A stretch of DNA of 64,000 bases, taken from positions 1 to 64,000 of the forward strand of contig CAZCJL010000010.1 of assembly GCA_964498785.1 (NCBI GenBank). The letters run 5' to 3'. Below are positions 23,670-33,582 of the stretch, piece by piece. Position numbers and translations under genes: made by a program. Within the stretch, counting starts at the first letter, position 1; each line of letters opens with the position of its first letter. The notes beneath the pieces were generated by a model, which ran no database searches, was not told the origin of the DNA, and saw only the letters and a program-made list of their open reading frames with translations. This stretch comes from Mariaggregatimicrobium sp964498785. GTDB taxonomy: Bacteria > Zhuqueibacterota > Zhuqueibacteria > Thermofontimicrobiales > Thiofontviventaceae.

Positions 23670-24743
23670 ATGGTACTGAACCCACACCTTTACGCGGTGC
23701 TCCAGCACCGGTATGGGGAGGTCCGCGTCTTCAACGAGAACGTCCGCCGGGTCGAAGACCGGTTGACGAGGCGCGTGACCGAGCGAGGCGAGAGCTACAA
23801 CGTCTGTTGCCCGCTGTGCGGGGACGAGCGCTTCCGCCTGTCGATCAGTTACCTGTGGCTGACGAACCCGCCCCTGTCCAAGCGGCGGGTGACGGCCCTG
23901 GCCAACTGCTACAACGAGGACTGCGACGTTCGGCGTCGCGAGTTCTGGGAGCCGATCGCCCAGGACGTCGAGGACGCCCACCTGGGCCTGCTGGACGTTG
24001 ACCCCAAGGCCCTGCAGAAAGTGTCCGCGCGGACACAGTTCCGCGGGGCGATCCCCCTGCCCGAGGGCTGCGTTCCGCTGCTGGAGCTGGACCACGACCA
24101 TCTGGCCTGGCAGTTTCTTCGGGACAAGTACGGTTGGGACGATGGCTTCATCCAGTACGTGGCGCAGGGCTACGACCTGCGGTACGCCGAGGAGCACGAC
24201 GACATGTTCCCGTCGGCCCAGGGTCGGATCATCTTCCCGATCGTCACGGAGAAGGGGACCGTGGCCTGGCAGGGCCGGGCGACGCGCAGATCGAAGTCCA
24301 AGTGGTTCCTGCCGCCTGGCTTCATCAAGGTCTTCTACAACGGGTACCGGGTGCTGCCTCATCAGACGCCGGTCCTCTGCGAGGGGATCACCAACGCCAT
24401 CACCTGCGGGCCGACGGGCATTGCGATGTTTGGCAAGGGCCTGAACAGCATTCGGGCCGAGGAGTTCTCGGAGCGGTGGAAGAGCGTGATCCTGGCCACG
24501 GACCCCGACACCTTCTGCCCGAACAACCGCAAGGGTGGAAGGGGTGAGATCGCGGTTCACGAGCTTCGCGACACCCTGGCCCAGTTCATCTCCGACATCC
24601 GACTGATCAGGTGGCCGGAGGACGTCATGGAGCTCGCGCGTCGGCACAACAACGACGTGCACGACGAGCTCGACATCAAAGTGCCGGACGCGGCGGACCT
24701 CGGTCCGAAGCGCATGCACCAGATAGTGGAGGAATTGCTGTGA
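23670..24743 (+). CDS. DnaG-type primase with zinc finger and Toprim domain
   Basis: A 357-residue protein. Zinc-binding Cys47, Cys50, Cys80 and Cys85 (CPLC...CYNEDC); the Toprim domain has VLCEGITNAITCG for the Glu motif and VILATDPDTF for the DxD motif. It is smaller than bacterial DnaG and lacks a visible helicase-interaction domain, as usual in phages. It lies immediately after the DnaB-like helicase. Palindrome copy 3 is inside it. Confidence 0.85.
   Translation: MVLNPHLYAVLQHRYGEVRVFNENVRRVEDRLTRRVTERGESYNVCCPLCGDERFRLSISYLWLTNPPLSKRRVTALANCYNEDCDVRRREFWEPIAQDVEDAHLGLLDVDPKALQKVSARTQFRGAIPLPEGCVPLLELDHDHLAWQFLRDKYGWDDGFIQYVAQGYDLRYAEEHDDMFPSAQGRIIFPIVTEKGTVAWQGRATRRSKSKWFLPPGFIKVFYNGYRVLPHQTPVLCEGITNAITCGPTGIAMFGKGLNSIRAEEFSERWKSVILATDPDTFCPNNRKGGRGEIAVHELRDTLAQFISDIRLIRWPEDVMELARRHNNDVHDELDIKVPDAADLGPKRMHQIVEELL
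24022..24035. repeat. Dispersed palindrome TGTCCGCGCGGACA, copy 3
   Basis: Perfect copy inside the primase coding sequence. Confidence 0.75.
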
Positions 24744-25039
24744 GAAATCAGATCACCGCCGCGGTCACCGAGGGCATGCAGCGGATCGACTTGTCGACGC
24801 CGGACGCCGTGTGCCGGGACGCGATCCGCGCTGCGATGCAGCACGCCTGCATCATAGCGAGCCAGAAGGGCTACGAGGGAGGCGTGGACGAAGGCCAGTC
24901 CAGCGCGTACCGCAACCGCGAGCTGGATCTCCGGGATCGGGTTCGGGAGCTGGACTGCTTCGAGTTCGATCAGTTCTTCGAGTGGCTGGAGGAGGAGCGG
25001 AATGCCCGATTCGGTGGGCCTCGCCCCGCTCGCTCCTGA
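24740..25039 (+). CDS. Unknown 99-residue protein
   Basis: The GTG start overlaps the primase stop (GTGA), with GGAGG 7 nt upstream. A helical, charged small protein between primase and polymerase; its 3' end overlaps the polymerase gene by 38 nt. No motif is recognised. A replisome accessory is possible by position. Confidence 0.6.
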   Translation: MRNQITAAVTEGMQRIDLSTPDAVCRDAIRAAMQHACIIASQKGYEGGVDEGQSSAYRNRELDLRDRVRELDCFEFDQFFEWLEEERNARFGGPRPARS

Positions 25040-28000
25040 GCACGAGAAGTTCTGGCGCGAGCACTACCCGGACACCGACGAGCAGGAGTTCGTCGCCCGG
25101 GTCTGCAATCGGGGGATGGTGTTGCCGGAGGCGAAGATCGACGGCAACCCATGGCACATGCCATGCACGTGGCTCGGCGACGAGGAGCGGCGTTCCTTCC
25201 TGAAGGAGGAGCGGCTCGAGCAGGACCGCAGGCGCCTTGGGTGGCGGAGAGCCCAGTACCTGGTGATCGTCCCCTACCCCCGGGAGTCGGACTTCGATCG
25301 TCATCTCGGCTGCACGCCGGACGACGACGCTGGCCGGCTGATGCGCGACGAACTGCGGAAGGCCGGCATCGACCTGAGCGAGGTCGTGGTGACCTACGTC
25401 AACCGCTTCCAGCTGCCGAGGGCCGTGCGGAAGTACGGCGACCGGCACCGGAAGGACGGGCTTCGATTCCTGCAGGAGGACATCCGCCAGGTCGACCCAC
25501 GGGTGATCATCGCGTGCGGCGCGGACAGCGTGAAGGCCCTCTACGGCCGCAGTGCGAAGCTCGACTCGATTCGGGGCGACGTCCTGGACTACGAGCAGGA
25601 CGGCGAGACGTACAAGGTGATTCCGACGGTCAGCCACCTGGCGTTCCTTGGCGGTCACGCGAACATCAGCGTCTTTCGCCACGAGCTGCGGCGGGCGGTG
25701 CGCGTCGCCAACCAGGCGGCGGCGCCCGCGCAGGCCCAGACCGACTACCGGCATCTGACGACGGCCGCGGAGGTCGAGGCGCTGTGCGCGGAGATCCGGG
25801 CGTCCGGCACGACGAAGATCGCGTTCGACACGGAGTACGGCAACAGCCTGGCACGGGAGGAGCACACCTACCTCCTGTCCCTGCAGCTGAGCTGGGCGCC
25901 GGGCAAGGCGGCCTTCATCCAGCTGCGAGACCAGCGGCCGATGCCGGCGCCGGTCCTGGACCTTCCGGGGTTCGATGAGTGGCTCGACAGTCTCGAGCTC
26001 TCCGGCTACAAGAAGCCGCAGCTCATTCGCAGCAAGATCGCCAAGGACCAGGCGCTGGGCGAGCCGGCACGCCGCAAGTACCACGACTGGTGCCGGCGGC
26101 AGGAGAAGCGGGCGCTGGGCGTCGAGGGCAAGGACTACGACGTGATGGTGGACGGCGTCCGGTGGAAGACCGGGCTGCCGATGCACACGCCGGCCGCCGA
26201 GAACCGGATCCTGGCCGCGGTGCAGGAGCTGTTGCTTGAGCGTCGGTGGAAGATCTGCGGCCAGCATCTGCGGGCGGACTTCGAGCAGATGGCCCGCGCC
26301 GGCTACCCGATCGACGATCGGATCGAGGACGGCGAAGACACGATGCTCAAGCATCACCTCCTGTACGGCGATGAGGACCAGGGCCTGGACCATCTCGTTC
26401 GCAAGTACCGGCCGGAGATCGGCGCCTACTGGCGGGAGCTCGAGGAGTGGCTGGACGCGAACTGCAGGCAGAAGCGGCTGCGGTTCGGCTACCGCGACAT
26501 CCCGCTCCCGATCCTCGTGCCTTACGCCATGCGGGACGCCGACATCACCTACCAGGTCGACGACTGCATTGAGCAGGAGCTGCTCAAGGAGCCGCACCTC
26601 TGGCGGTTCTACCACAACCACGTGGCGCCGACGTCCCTCGCCCTGCTGGACATCGAGCGGCAGGGCCTGCTGGTGGATGAAGAGCAGCGGATGGCGCTGC
26701 ACGACGCCTACAAGCCGGTCTACGACGACCTGCTGGCGAGGGTCCGGGCCGAGATCAACTGGCCGGACTTCAACCCGCGGTCCCATGACCAGATGGCGAG
26801 CCTCCTCTTCCACCGGTGGGTCTACCGGGACAAGAAGGTGCATGTCTGGGCCGACGGTAGTCGGCATTGGCTGCCGGAGGGCGTCACGGGCCTGGACCTG
26901 CGACCGCTGATGACGACCGACAAGTACCCGCGGTCCTGGGACGAGGTGGTGGCTCGCGAGGCTGAGAAGATGAACAGCCCCTCGACCAAGGCCGCGGTCC
27001 TCGAGCTGCTCTATCACCAGAACCCCGACCTGCAGGTCCTGCGCTGGCTGAAGCACCTGTCGGTGATCGGCAAGTTCCTCGGCGACTACCTGTCACCGCA
27101 GGTCGTCAACGAGTTCGGCGTGCCGGAGGACGGGAGGGGCTTCCACAACAACATCTGGCGGGACGGCACGGTCCGAACCCGGCTCAGCCAGCTCACGCAG
27201 ACCGGTCGCTACACCAGCTCCAAGGCCAACCTCCAGACCAAGCCCAAGAAGCAGGAGGCTGCGGCCTTCGAGGCCCTGGTCGACTACTACTTCGGGATTC
27301 CGGTCAAGGACTACAAGAAGCGGTGCGCCGACGACTACACGGGCGAAGACCGGATCCTGCCGAAGGACCAGATCAACGTCCCGAAGTACGCCTCGATCTT
27401 CATCGCCCGGCCCGGCTACTGCCTGATCGAGGCCGACTTCAAGGCGGCCGAGATCTGGACCTGGGCCTACTGCTCGGGCGATGCCGAGTTGATCAAGGTC
27501 GTGGAGATGGGCCGGGACCTGCACTCGGAGATCGCGGCGCTCGCCTTCCAGCTACCAGAGGGAGGAGCATCTCTAACAGATGCCATCGCGGCTCTGGAGG
27601 CGGGTAACCCAGAGCCGTACGATGCTTGGACCGAGAACATCAAGGCCAAGTATGGCGCCCTAAGAGTCGCGGCGAAATCCGTGAACTTCGGTTGCAACCA
27701 AGATTTACCGTTGTCATCAGCTGGTGGAGCACGGTGTGGTTCGAGACGCGAACGGTAAGTTTACCAGCCGAATTGAAACCCCGGAATAAAGCGGGAAAGT
27801 CTGGAGACAGATAACCCGAACCGAAGGCTGAGCAGTAAAATGCCAGTCAGGGGCAACGCATACCAGCTGATCCTCCGTAAGGAGACTATAATGCTGGCAC
27901 GAGGCCGGGGCACCTCACTGAGAGGTGAAAAGATATGCTGAGCTACGCGTATGATCCAACCATGAAGGCGTAGAAGCATCGGATAAAAAGCCGGTGCGGT

Positions 28001-28610
28001 AACACAACTGGTCATGTACGGACGCGGGCCTGCGGCCCTGGCGATCGAGATCAACAAGGTGGTCGACGACCCGGTCACCTCGGACGACACCCAGCAGATC
28101 ATCGACTCGCTGGCCGCGCGATTCCCCGTCGCCTGGCAGTGGATCGAGTCGAATGCTCAGTTCGCTGTCGAGCACGAGTTCATTCCGAACGCCTTCGGCC
28201 GCCGGCGCTACTTTCAGGGCGCGAGCCTGATGAACGAGTGGGATCAGGCTTCGGTCCGACGCGAGGCTAAGAACTCCCCGATTCAGGGCACGGTCGCCGA
28301 CCTGCTGTCGCAGGCCGGGGTCATGCTCTACCGTTTCCTCAAGCGCACGGAGCGCGGCCGGCAGATGGACATGCGTGTCCTGCTGCCGGTGCACGACGCC
28401 TTCCTGTTTGAGGTCAAGATCGAGCATGTGCGGGCTGCGGTGAAGCTCATCACCATGTGCATGTCGACCCTGAACAAGTTCCCCGGAACTGAGCGCTACC
28501 TCCGCCTGGACATCGAGATCCTGCCGAGCCGCTGGTCGGATCACGGCTACAATCCGGACAAGCCGGGTGAGCTCGATAAGTTCTTTGAGGAGATAGGTTT
28601 AGCTGCCTAG
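25002..28610 (+). CDS. Family A DNA polymerase with UDG-like N-terminus, split by group I intron
   Basis: Exons 25002-27692 and 28011-28610 join to about 1096 residues. Residues about 60-240 resemble the uracil-DNA glycosylase fold (VVVTYVNRFQLP, VIIACGADSVKAL, PTVSHLAFL). The 3'-5' exonuclease has FDTEYGN (Asp276, Glu278), ICGQHLRADF and YAMRDADITYQ. Polymerase motif A is EADFKAAEIW (Asp812), motif B RVAAKSVNFG...MYGRG (Lys892), motif C VHDAF (His1025-Asp1026). Without splicing the first exon ends at a stop at 27758 just after motif B. GAGGAGGAG precedes the ATG. This is the replicative polymerase; the 5' nuclease domain is absent. Confidence 0.9.
27693..28010 (+). ncRNA. Group I intron in the polymerase gene, no endonuclease
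   Basis: 318 nt interrupting the coding sequence between NFG and MYGRG of polymerase motif B; joining gives NFGVMYGRG, the expected motif. Core elements: P AATAAAGCGGGAAA, Q AACCCGAACC, R CAACGCATACC, S AAAGATATGCTGAG; R and S pair GCATA/TATGC as P7, a covaried form of the usual group I pairing. The exon ends in T and the intron ends in G. The boundary is ambiguous by 1 nt (27693/28010 or 27694/28011). No open reading frame for a homing endonuclease is inside. Confidence 0.87.
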
Positions 28611-28759
28611 AAAATACACACTGGCGCCGGGCGGTCCGGCGCTATGCTAGCCAGGCACTCGCGATCACCAAGGATCTACCCAGGATCACCACGGGTCACT
28701 CGGATCGAAAGATCATCACCGACCATCACCGATCGCACAACAACTCTTAGGAGTACCAA
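28611..28759 (+). promoter_or_regulatory. Repeat-rich leader before the ssDNA-binding candidate
   Basis: 149 nt with a hairpin GCGCCGG/CCGGCGC (28624-28642), a possible -10 TATGCT (28643-28648), and then a run of short repeats of GATCACC/GATCATCACC type up to about 28735. AGGAG lies just before the ATG at 28760. It may hold a promoter and operators or a translational control site. Confidence 0.4.
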
Positions 28760-29932
28760 ATGGCCGTCATCGGACGCGTCGTCCCCCGCAACCAGAAGTC
28801 GGGGGAATCCAAGAACTACTGCCAGAAGTGTCTGAAGGAAGACCTTCTGCAGGCACGTCGCCCGAGCACCAAGAAGGGGGTGACGATCTTCCGTCCCATC
28901 CCCCAGGTGCACGAGGACGGGAGCATCCTTCCGATGGTCGTCAACAAGACGGCGTCGGGCTACGACTTCTCGGCGCTGGACGTCGAGAACGTGATCATCA
29001 ACCAGGGCAAGGACGCGCGGTTCACCGCCTTCGCCAAGCCCTCCGACCGGCCGTCGCTCGACGAGGATGAGCTGCCGTGGTCGACGATGTTCATCCGGCT
29101 CCGCGGCCGCCAGAAGGCCAAGGAGATCCCCTCGGACCTCGTCGACCGGGTCGACGCGCTGTTCGAGCGGAAGAAGGACGTTCCCGCGCCCCTCGAGCAG
29201 GTGCGGGAGATGGTGCTGTGCCAGGCCGTCCTGCTGCAGTTCAACGACAAGCGCCTGGAGAAGCCCCTCGGCCGCCAGTGCATGTTCCTCAGCGTCTCGG
29301 CCGTCCAGGCCATGAACGAGACGCTGTCCGCTGCCTGGGACAAGGGGGTCGACGTCTTCAGCCCGGAGAATGGCCGGGCGATCCACCTGGTGCCGAAGGC
29401 CCAGCGGGGCTCCGGCATCATCATGTACGAGTGCGAGCTCGGCGACAAGATCCCGCTGTCCGAGGACCGCTGCCGCAAGCTGTGGACCCCATGGCAGGAC
29501 GCCAAGGTCTTCCACGACAACCAGACCCACTTCCAGCGGCTCTGCAGCTGCTACGGCCGGGACATCGTCGAGTACGTGTTCGGCCCGCGTGAGGTGGCCG
29601 ACGCGCTGGGCGAGGCCCCGCCGCCGTCCCAGCCCAGCCAGCACGCCGTCGGCTACGAGCGGCCGCCGGTCGAGGAGCGCCGGACCCAGGAGGCCCCGCG
29701 CGGGGCGCAGGGCGAGATGCAGCTCGAGCTGGAGATCGACGACAGCCTGTCGACGGACATCGAGGGCGCGGACGAGGACGACAGCACCCTGGAGCCGGGC
29801 GAGGCCGGCGGCCCGGACGACGTGGACTACCGCCCGCCGTCCGACGCCGGGTCCGCCGGCTCGACGGCCAGCGGCCCGGAGGACGCCGAGGCGCTGGCCC
29901 GGCACTTCGAGTCGCAGCTCGACAACGACTGA
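28760..29932 (+). CDS. Candidate ssDNA-binding protein with acidic tail
   Basis: A 390-residue protein with a CQKC pair near the N-terminus, a folded region to about residue 290, then a Pro-rich linker and a long Asp/Glu-rich tail. An acidic C-terminal tail and a place between the polymerase and the UvsX-like recombinase are typical of phage single-strand binding proteins such as T4 gp32 or T7 gp2.5. No OB-fold can be proved by eye, so this is inference from composition and context. Strong AGGAG ribosome site. Confidence 0.5.
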   Translation: MAVIGRVVPRNQKSGESKNYCQKCLKEDLLQARRPSTKKGVTIFRPIPQVHEDGSILPMVVNKTASGYDFSALDVENVIINQGKDARFTAFAKPSDRPSLDEDELPWSTMFIRLRGRQKAKEIPSDLVDRVDALFERKKDVPAPLEQVREMVLCQAVLLQFNDKRLEKPLGRQCMFLSVSAVQAMNETLSAAWDKGVDVFSPENGRAIHLVPKAQRGSGIIMYECELGDKIPLSEDRCRKLWTPWQDAKVFHDNQTHFQRLCSCYGRDIVEYVFGPREVADALGEAPPPSQPSQHAVGYERPPVEERRTQEAPRGAQGEMQLELEIDDSLSTDIEGADEDDSTLEPGEAGGPDDVDYRPPSDAGSAGSTASGPEDAEALARHFESQLDND

Positions 29933-29962
29933 ACCCAGATCCGCGCGGATGCTCGTGCCGAG

Positions 29963-29976
29963 TGTCCGCGCGGACA
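29963..29976. repeat. Dispersed palindrome TGTCCGCGCGGACA, copy 4
   Basis: Perfect copy 17 nt before the ATG of the recombinase gene, followed by TTTCTAGGAG. A shorter related palindrome ATCCGCGCGGAT lies just upstream at 29939-29950. Confidence 0.75.
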
Positions 29977-29993
29977 CTTTCTAGGAGTGGCAC

Positions 29994-31259
29994 ATGCCTC
30001 AGAATCCTAGCCCGGGCGATCTCGTCTCCGACCTGATGACCGAGCTCGCGAAGAACAGCACGTCCGCCGAAGCCTGGCAGCAGGGGGACAAGGCCGAGTC
30101 GATGTGGGGTGTGGTCATCCCGAGCCTGGCGTTCAGCTGGGGGATCGGCGGCTGCAACATCATCCCCTGCCAGCGGTACCTCGGCATCTCGGGCGGCGAG
30201 AAGTCGTACAAGTCGACGCTCGAGATCGAGATCGGCAACTGGTTCATCCAGCAGGGCGGCGTCCACATGCACCTGGACAACGAGAACAAGCTCGGCCAGG
30301 GCGATCCGAACACCACGGTCGACGCCATGTCCTGGTGGAACGGCGTCGCCGACCGGCGGAGTCGCGTGCTCAAGGTCTGCAGCTCGGTTGAGGAGTGGCA
30401 GAAGGAGCTCACGACCTTCATCGAGTTCAATCGGACGAAGGTCAACCCGCGGAAGGTGGGAGAGCGCGTGCCGTTCTTCGGGACGATCGACAGTCTCACC
30501 GGCCGCAAGAACGAGGACGCCGACCGTCAGCTGCGGAAGGAGGGTAGCGCCGCCGGCCGGGGCTACCCGGTGGACGCGGCGTCCGTCACCAACTACCTCG
30601 AGGCGCTGAACCTTCTGGGGACGACGGCCGTCGTGTCCTGGGTCCAGCACATGAAGGAGGTGATCGCGGACGACAACGGCTACGGCCCGTCCGTGAAGGA
30701 GAAGGGTGCGTCGGCCGCGCAGTTCCACTGCTCGACTCACATCCGGCTCAGCCGGTCGTCAGCCTTCCGCTACGCCAGCCACGATTCCGCTTCCTTCCCC
30801 GGCACGGTCGAGGGCTACGACATCTGGATGCGGACCGCCCGGACCTGCGTCGGTCCGGGGGACCGCAGCCTGTGCGTTCCGGTCATGTGGCAGTACGTCT
30901 ACTGCGAGAAGATCGCGGCTCCGCGCCAGGTCATGTGGTTCGACTGGTACGGGGCGCTGGGCGGACTGCTCTACAACATGAAGTACAACGCCAAGTTCAA
31001 ACCCAAGATGTTCAAGCAGGACGTCGAACGGCTGAACGAGGCCCTGATGTTCACCCAGAAGAACCAGCAGTCGATCAGCTGCAAGGCGCTGGGGCTGGAG
31101 AACGTCAGCCAGCATGCCTTCGGCCGGGCGATCGAGGAGAACGAGGAGGTCAGGCGGAAGGTCGCGGACTTCCTGGGAGTCGCCAACTACCCGTCCGTCC
31201 AGGACGTGGCGATCGACTTCAAGGCCGGTGCGCTGGCCGAGAAGAAGGCCAAGAAGTGA
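29994..31259 (+). CDS. UvsX/RecA-like recombinase
   Basis: A 421-residue RecA-fold protein. The P-loop region GISGGEKSYKST (64-75) resembles the UvsX form (K-S-F/Y-K-S) rather than classical RecA; Walker B is VPFFGTIDSLTG. Later positions carry CSTHIRLSRSSAF, a possible L2/DNA-binding region. It would catalyse strand exchange in phage recombination-dependent replication, consistent with the neighbouring polymerase and the candidate binding protein. Start ATG after CTAGGAG and palindrome copy 4. Confidence 0.78.
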   Translation: MPQNPSPGDLVSDLMTELAKNSTSAEAWQQGDKAESMWGVVIPSLAFSWGIGGCNIIPCQRYLGISGGEKSYKSTLEIEIGNWFIQQGGVHMHLDNENKLGQGDPNTTVDAMSWWNGVADRRSRVLKVCSSVEEWQKELTTFIEFNRTKVNPRKVGERVPFFGTIDSLTGRKNEDADRQLRKEGSAAGRGYPVDAASVTNYLEALNLLGTTAVVSWVQHMKEVIADDNGYGPSVKEKGASAAQFHCSTHIRLSRSSAFRYASHDSASFPGTVEGYDIWMRTARTCVGPGDRSLCVPVMWQYVYCEKIAAPRQVMWFDWYGALGGLLYNMKYNAKFKPKMFKQDVERLNEALMFTQKNQQSISCKALGLENVSQHAFGRAIEENEEVRRKVADFLGVANYPSVQDVAIDFKAGALAEKKAKK

Positions 31260-31750
31260 GCGACCAGGCTGAGGTCGCGGCCGCATTCGGCGCCCAGTCG
31301 GATGACGACAAGAAGGAGAGCTTCGAGCGGTCCACGCTCAAGCTCGTCCTGCGGAAGATCGGTGCGACCGCCGGTCAGGTACGGGGCTGGGAGTGCGAGT
31401 TGGAGGAGGCGTTCGGCTGGAACTGGTTCAACGACCAGGGTTGGCTGAACTGGATGCTGCTCTCCGATCGCATCTTCAGTTACGACCTGCTGAACCTGCT
31501 CGTCGACCGGCCCAAGATGAAGGACCCGGTCGTCGAGATGTACTACCGGCACGTTCGCGAGAGCTGGGACAAGAGCCGCTTCGAGAGCTTGGGGGTGATC
31601 TTCAAGTGCTACGCACGCGGCCGATTCGTTGCCTGCAGCTGGGAGCCAGTGGATAATTTCCTCAAGGTACGCCCGCCGGGTATGAACCCCTTCTATGTCA
31701 CGCCGCTCGACGTCATCATGCGAGGGCTGCACGACACCCTGGGAGACTGA
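31256..31750 (+). CDS. Unknown 164-residue protein
   Basis: The GTG start overlaps the recombinase stop (GTGA), so translation is coupled. Trp-rich helical protein (WECELEEAFGWNWFNDQGWLNWM) with no known motif. It may be a recombinase accessory protein by position only. Confidence 0.65.
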   Translation: MSDQAEVAAAFGAQSDDDKKESFERSTLKLVLRKIGATAGQVRGWECELEEAFGWNWFNDQGWLNWMLLSDRIFSYDLLNLLVDRPKMKDPVVEMYYRHVRESWDKSRFESLGVIFKCYARGRFVACSWEPVDNFLKVRPPGMNPFYVTPLDVIMRGLHDTLGD

Positions 31751-31751
31751 T

Positions 31752-32729
31752 ATGGCGAGAGCCGCCAGGGGTGCGACACCCGCACCCACCTCCGACCGGA
31801 GGTACACTGCGCTGGTCGAACGGATCGTCGACCAGTGCAAGGCCATCGAGAACCAGAACCTTCAGCGGTACTATCTCATCGGCCAGCACTTCAGCGAGTT
31901 CGTCCAGGGCCTGGCCGACGGCAACAGGTACGGTGAGGCCACCGTCGAGAAGCTGGCGACCGATCTCAAGGGCCGCGGCGTCCTGGAGGACATCCGCGAC
32001 CCCACCCGGTTCCTGTACTGGGCGAAGAACCTGCACGACGAGTTCCCGGACAAGGCGAAGCTCGAGACCCTGGCCGGCATGGGCTTCACCGTCAGCCACG
32101 CCAAGGTCCTGTTCGCGGTCAAGGCACCCCTCCGTCAGGAGGTCGAGGCGTCGATGCTCGAGGACGGGCGGATGATCAGTACCCGCGCCCTGCAGGATCT
32201 GGTCAACGCCAAGACCCAGCAGCGGATCGCCGACGCCTCGAAGGAGGCGGCCGACGCGAACCGTGCGGCACGGGAGGAGGGCGACCCTCCGCCTGACGCT
32301 CCGACCGGCGCCGTGGTCGAAGGTGGCCAGGAACAGGCTGAGGCTCCGGCCGAGGCTGCCGAGCCTGCCGAGGACCCGCCGGACGAGGCACAGGCCGAGG
32401 AGCCGGCCGCCGCGCCGGCTGTCGAGCGCCCGGCCAACGTCCCGGCGACCGGTGCCCCACAGCGCGAGCGGACGGTGTCCGCCCCGCTCAAGGTGCTGAA
32501 CGACATCGAGAAGGCGCTGACCAGGGCGAACGCCGGTGTGCCCAACGCCTTCATCGTCCTGCGGGAGTCCGCGCAGATCGGCTTCGATTCCGATCGGGCG
32601 TCGGCCAACTACCAGCAGCGGCTGCAGGCGCTGAAGGCCGTGGGCCAGGCGCTGCTCGAGCCGCTGCAGGAGCTGCTGTCCAGCATCCAGAGCGAGCTGG
32701 ACGCCGCGAACACCCCGCCGCCCGAGTGA
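31752..32729 (+). CDS. DUF1016-N-like protein with Ala/Pro/Glu linker
   Basis: A 325-residue protein. Residues about 20-110 (LQRYYLIGQHFSEFV, YGEATVEKLATDLKG, TRFLYWAKNLHDEF) resemble the N-terminal domain of DUF1016 proteins, thought to be DNA-binding next to a nuclease; here no nuclease domain follows. A low-complexity linker (190-250) leads to a helical C-terminal domain. It may alternatively be a partition-like DNA-binding protein. Starts 1 nt after the preceding stop. Confidence 0.5.
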   Translation: MARAARGATPAPTSDRRYTALVERIVDQCKAIENQNLQRYYLIGQHFSEFVQGLADGNRYGEATVEKLATDLKGRGVLEDIRDPTRFLYWAKNLHDEFPDKAKLETLAGMGFTVSHAKVLFAVKAPLRQEVEASMLEDGRMISTRALQDLVNAKTQQRIADASKEAADANRAAREEGDPPPDAPTGAVVEGGQEQAEAPAEAAEPAEDPPDEAQAEEPAAAPAVERPANVPATGAPQRERTVSAPLKVLNDIEKALTRANAGVPNAFIVLRESAQIGFDSDRASANYQQRLQALKAVGQALLEPLQELLSSIQSELDAANTPPPE

Positions 32730-32730
32730 C

Positions 32731-33582
32731 ATGACCCGGCCGCCGCCGATCAGGCTGCCGAAGCTCGACGCGCTGCACTCGGACTTCGTCCGGATGTTCG
32801 CGCGTTTCGAGCAGTCGGTGCTGGACGGATCGCTTTGCCGCCGGATCACGTCCAACGTGCATATGGCGCTGAACGATCCTCGGATCGACGCCGATCACCT
32901 GTTCCAGACCCTCATGCAGTACGAGGGCCGACAGCTGGACGACAAGTGGTGCGACCTCCTGGCGCGGCAGATTGTTGCCCGCCAGGAGGAGCTCCGCGCC
33001 GGTGTCCTCCATCTCTTTGAGCGCCCGATCCGCGACGAGTGGGTGCCGATGGAGATCTACGAGGTGGAGGAGTGCGAGTGGCGGGACCGGCCCGAGGGCC
33101 AGGCCCTGACCCTCTACTGCCTCGCCGGCCATCCGGCTGGCCACCGCTTGGTGAAGCGGGTGCCCGAGAACTTCCTCGCGTTCCTCGCCTATCGCGTCGG
33201 GTTCAACCGGCGCATGGTCTACGAGCACGAGCCGAAGTGTTTTGTCGGGTTCCGTCTCTGGGGACTGCTGAAGGTGGGCCGGGGTGACGAGCTGGACTTC
33301 GAGGAGTGGATGGTCGACAGTCCGATGAAGAAGTGGAACCAGACCATCCACAAGCGGCGTAGCAGGTTCGACGTCGACACCTGGCAGATGTCGGACGCTC
33401 GCGCTGCAGAGTATTCTTGCGTATACGATGAGCAGCATTACTGTTCTGAGTGCAGGCGCCGAGTCGACGAGTGCGTTGCGGTGCCGAACCGGGAGCGTAC
33501 ACATGGACGACCTGTTCAAGACCCCGGCGCAGATCACAAATCCGGTGGAGGCCAGGGAAGCCAACCAGATCCTGTCACGTGA
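32731..33582 (+). CDS. Unknown 283-residue protein with C-terminal Cys cluster
   Basis: Starts directly after the previous stop (TGACATG). Mixed alpha/beta-looking protein with YCLAGHPAGHR and a later CSECRRRVDEC cluster near residue 240, perhaps a zinc site. Its last 80 nt overlap the next gene in another frame. Function unknown. Confidence 0.6.
   Translation: MTRPPPIRLPKLDALHSDFVRMFARFEQSVLDGSLCRRITSNVHMALNDPRIDADHLFQTLMQYEGRQLDDKWCDLLARQIVARQEELRAGVLHLFERPIRDEWVPMEIYEVEECEWRDRPEGQALTLYCLAGHPAGHRLVKRVPENFLAFLAYRVGFNRRMVYEHEPKCFVGFRLWGLLKVGRGDELDFEEWMVDSPMKKWNQTIHKRRSRFDVDTWQMSDARAAEYSCVYDEQHYCSECRRRVDECVAVPNRERTHGRPVQDPGADHKSGGGQGSQPDPVT

Noticed and set aside
24852..27056. A 734-codon minus-strand frame opposite the polymerase
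   Set aside because: Antisense shadow of a clearly conserved gene.
27720..27790. tRNA-like GGTTCGAGACGCGAACGG in the intron
   Set aside because: No acceptor, D or anticodon arms around it; it is part of the group I intron. No tRNA gene was found in the window.
31752..32729. ParB partition protein completing a PRTRC cassette
   Set aside because: No ParB motifs (GERR-type box) are visible; the N-terminus fits DUF1016 better.
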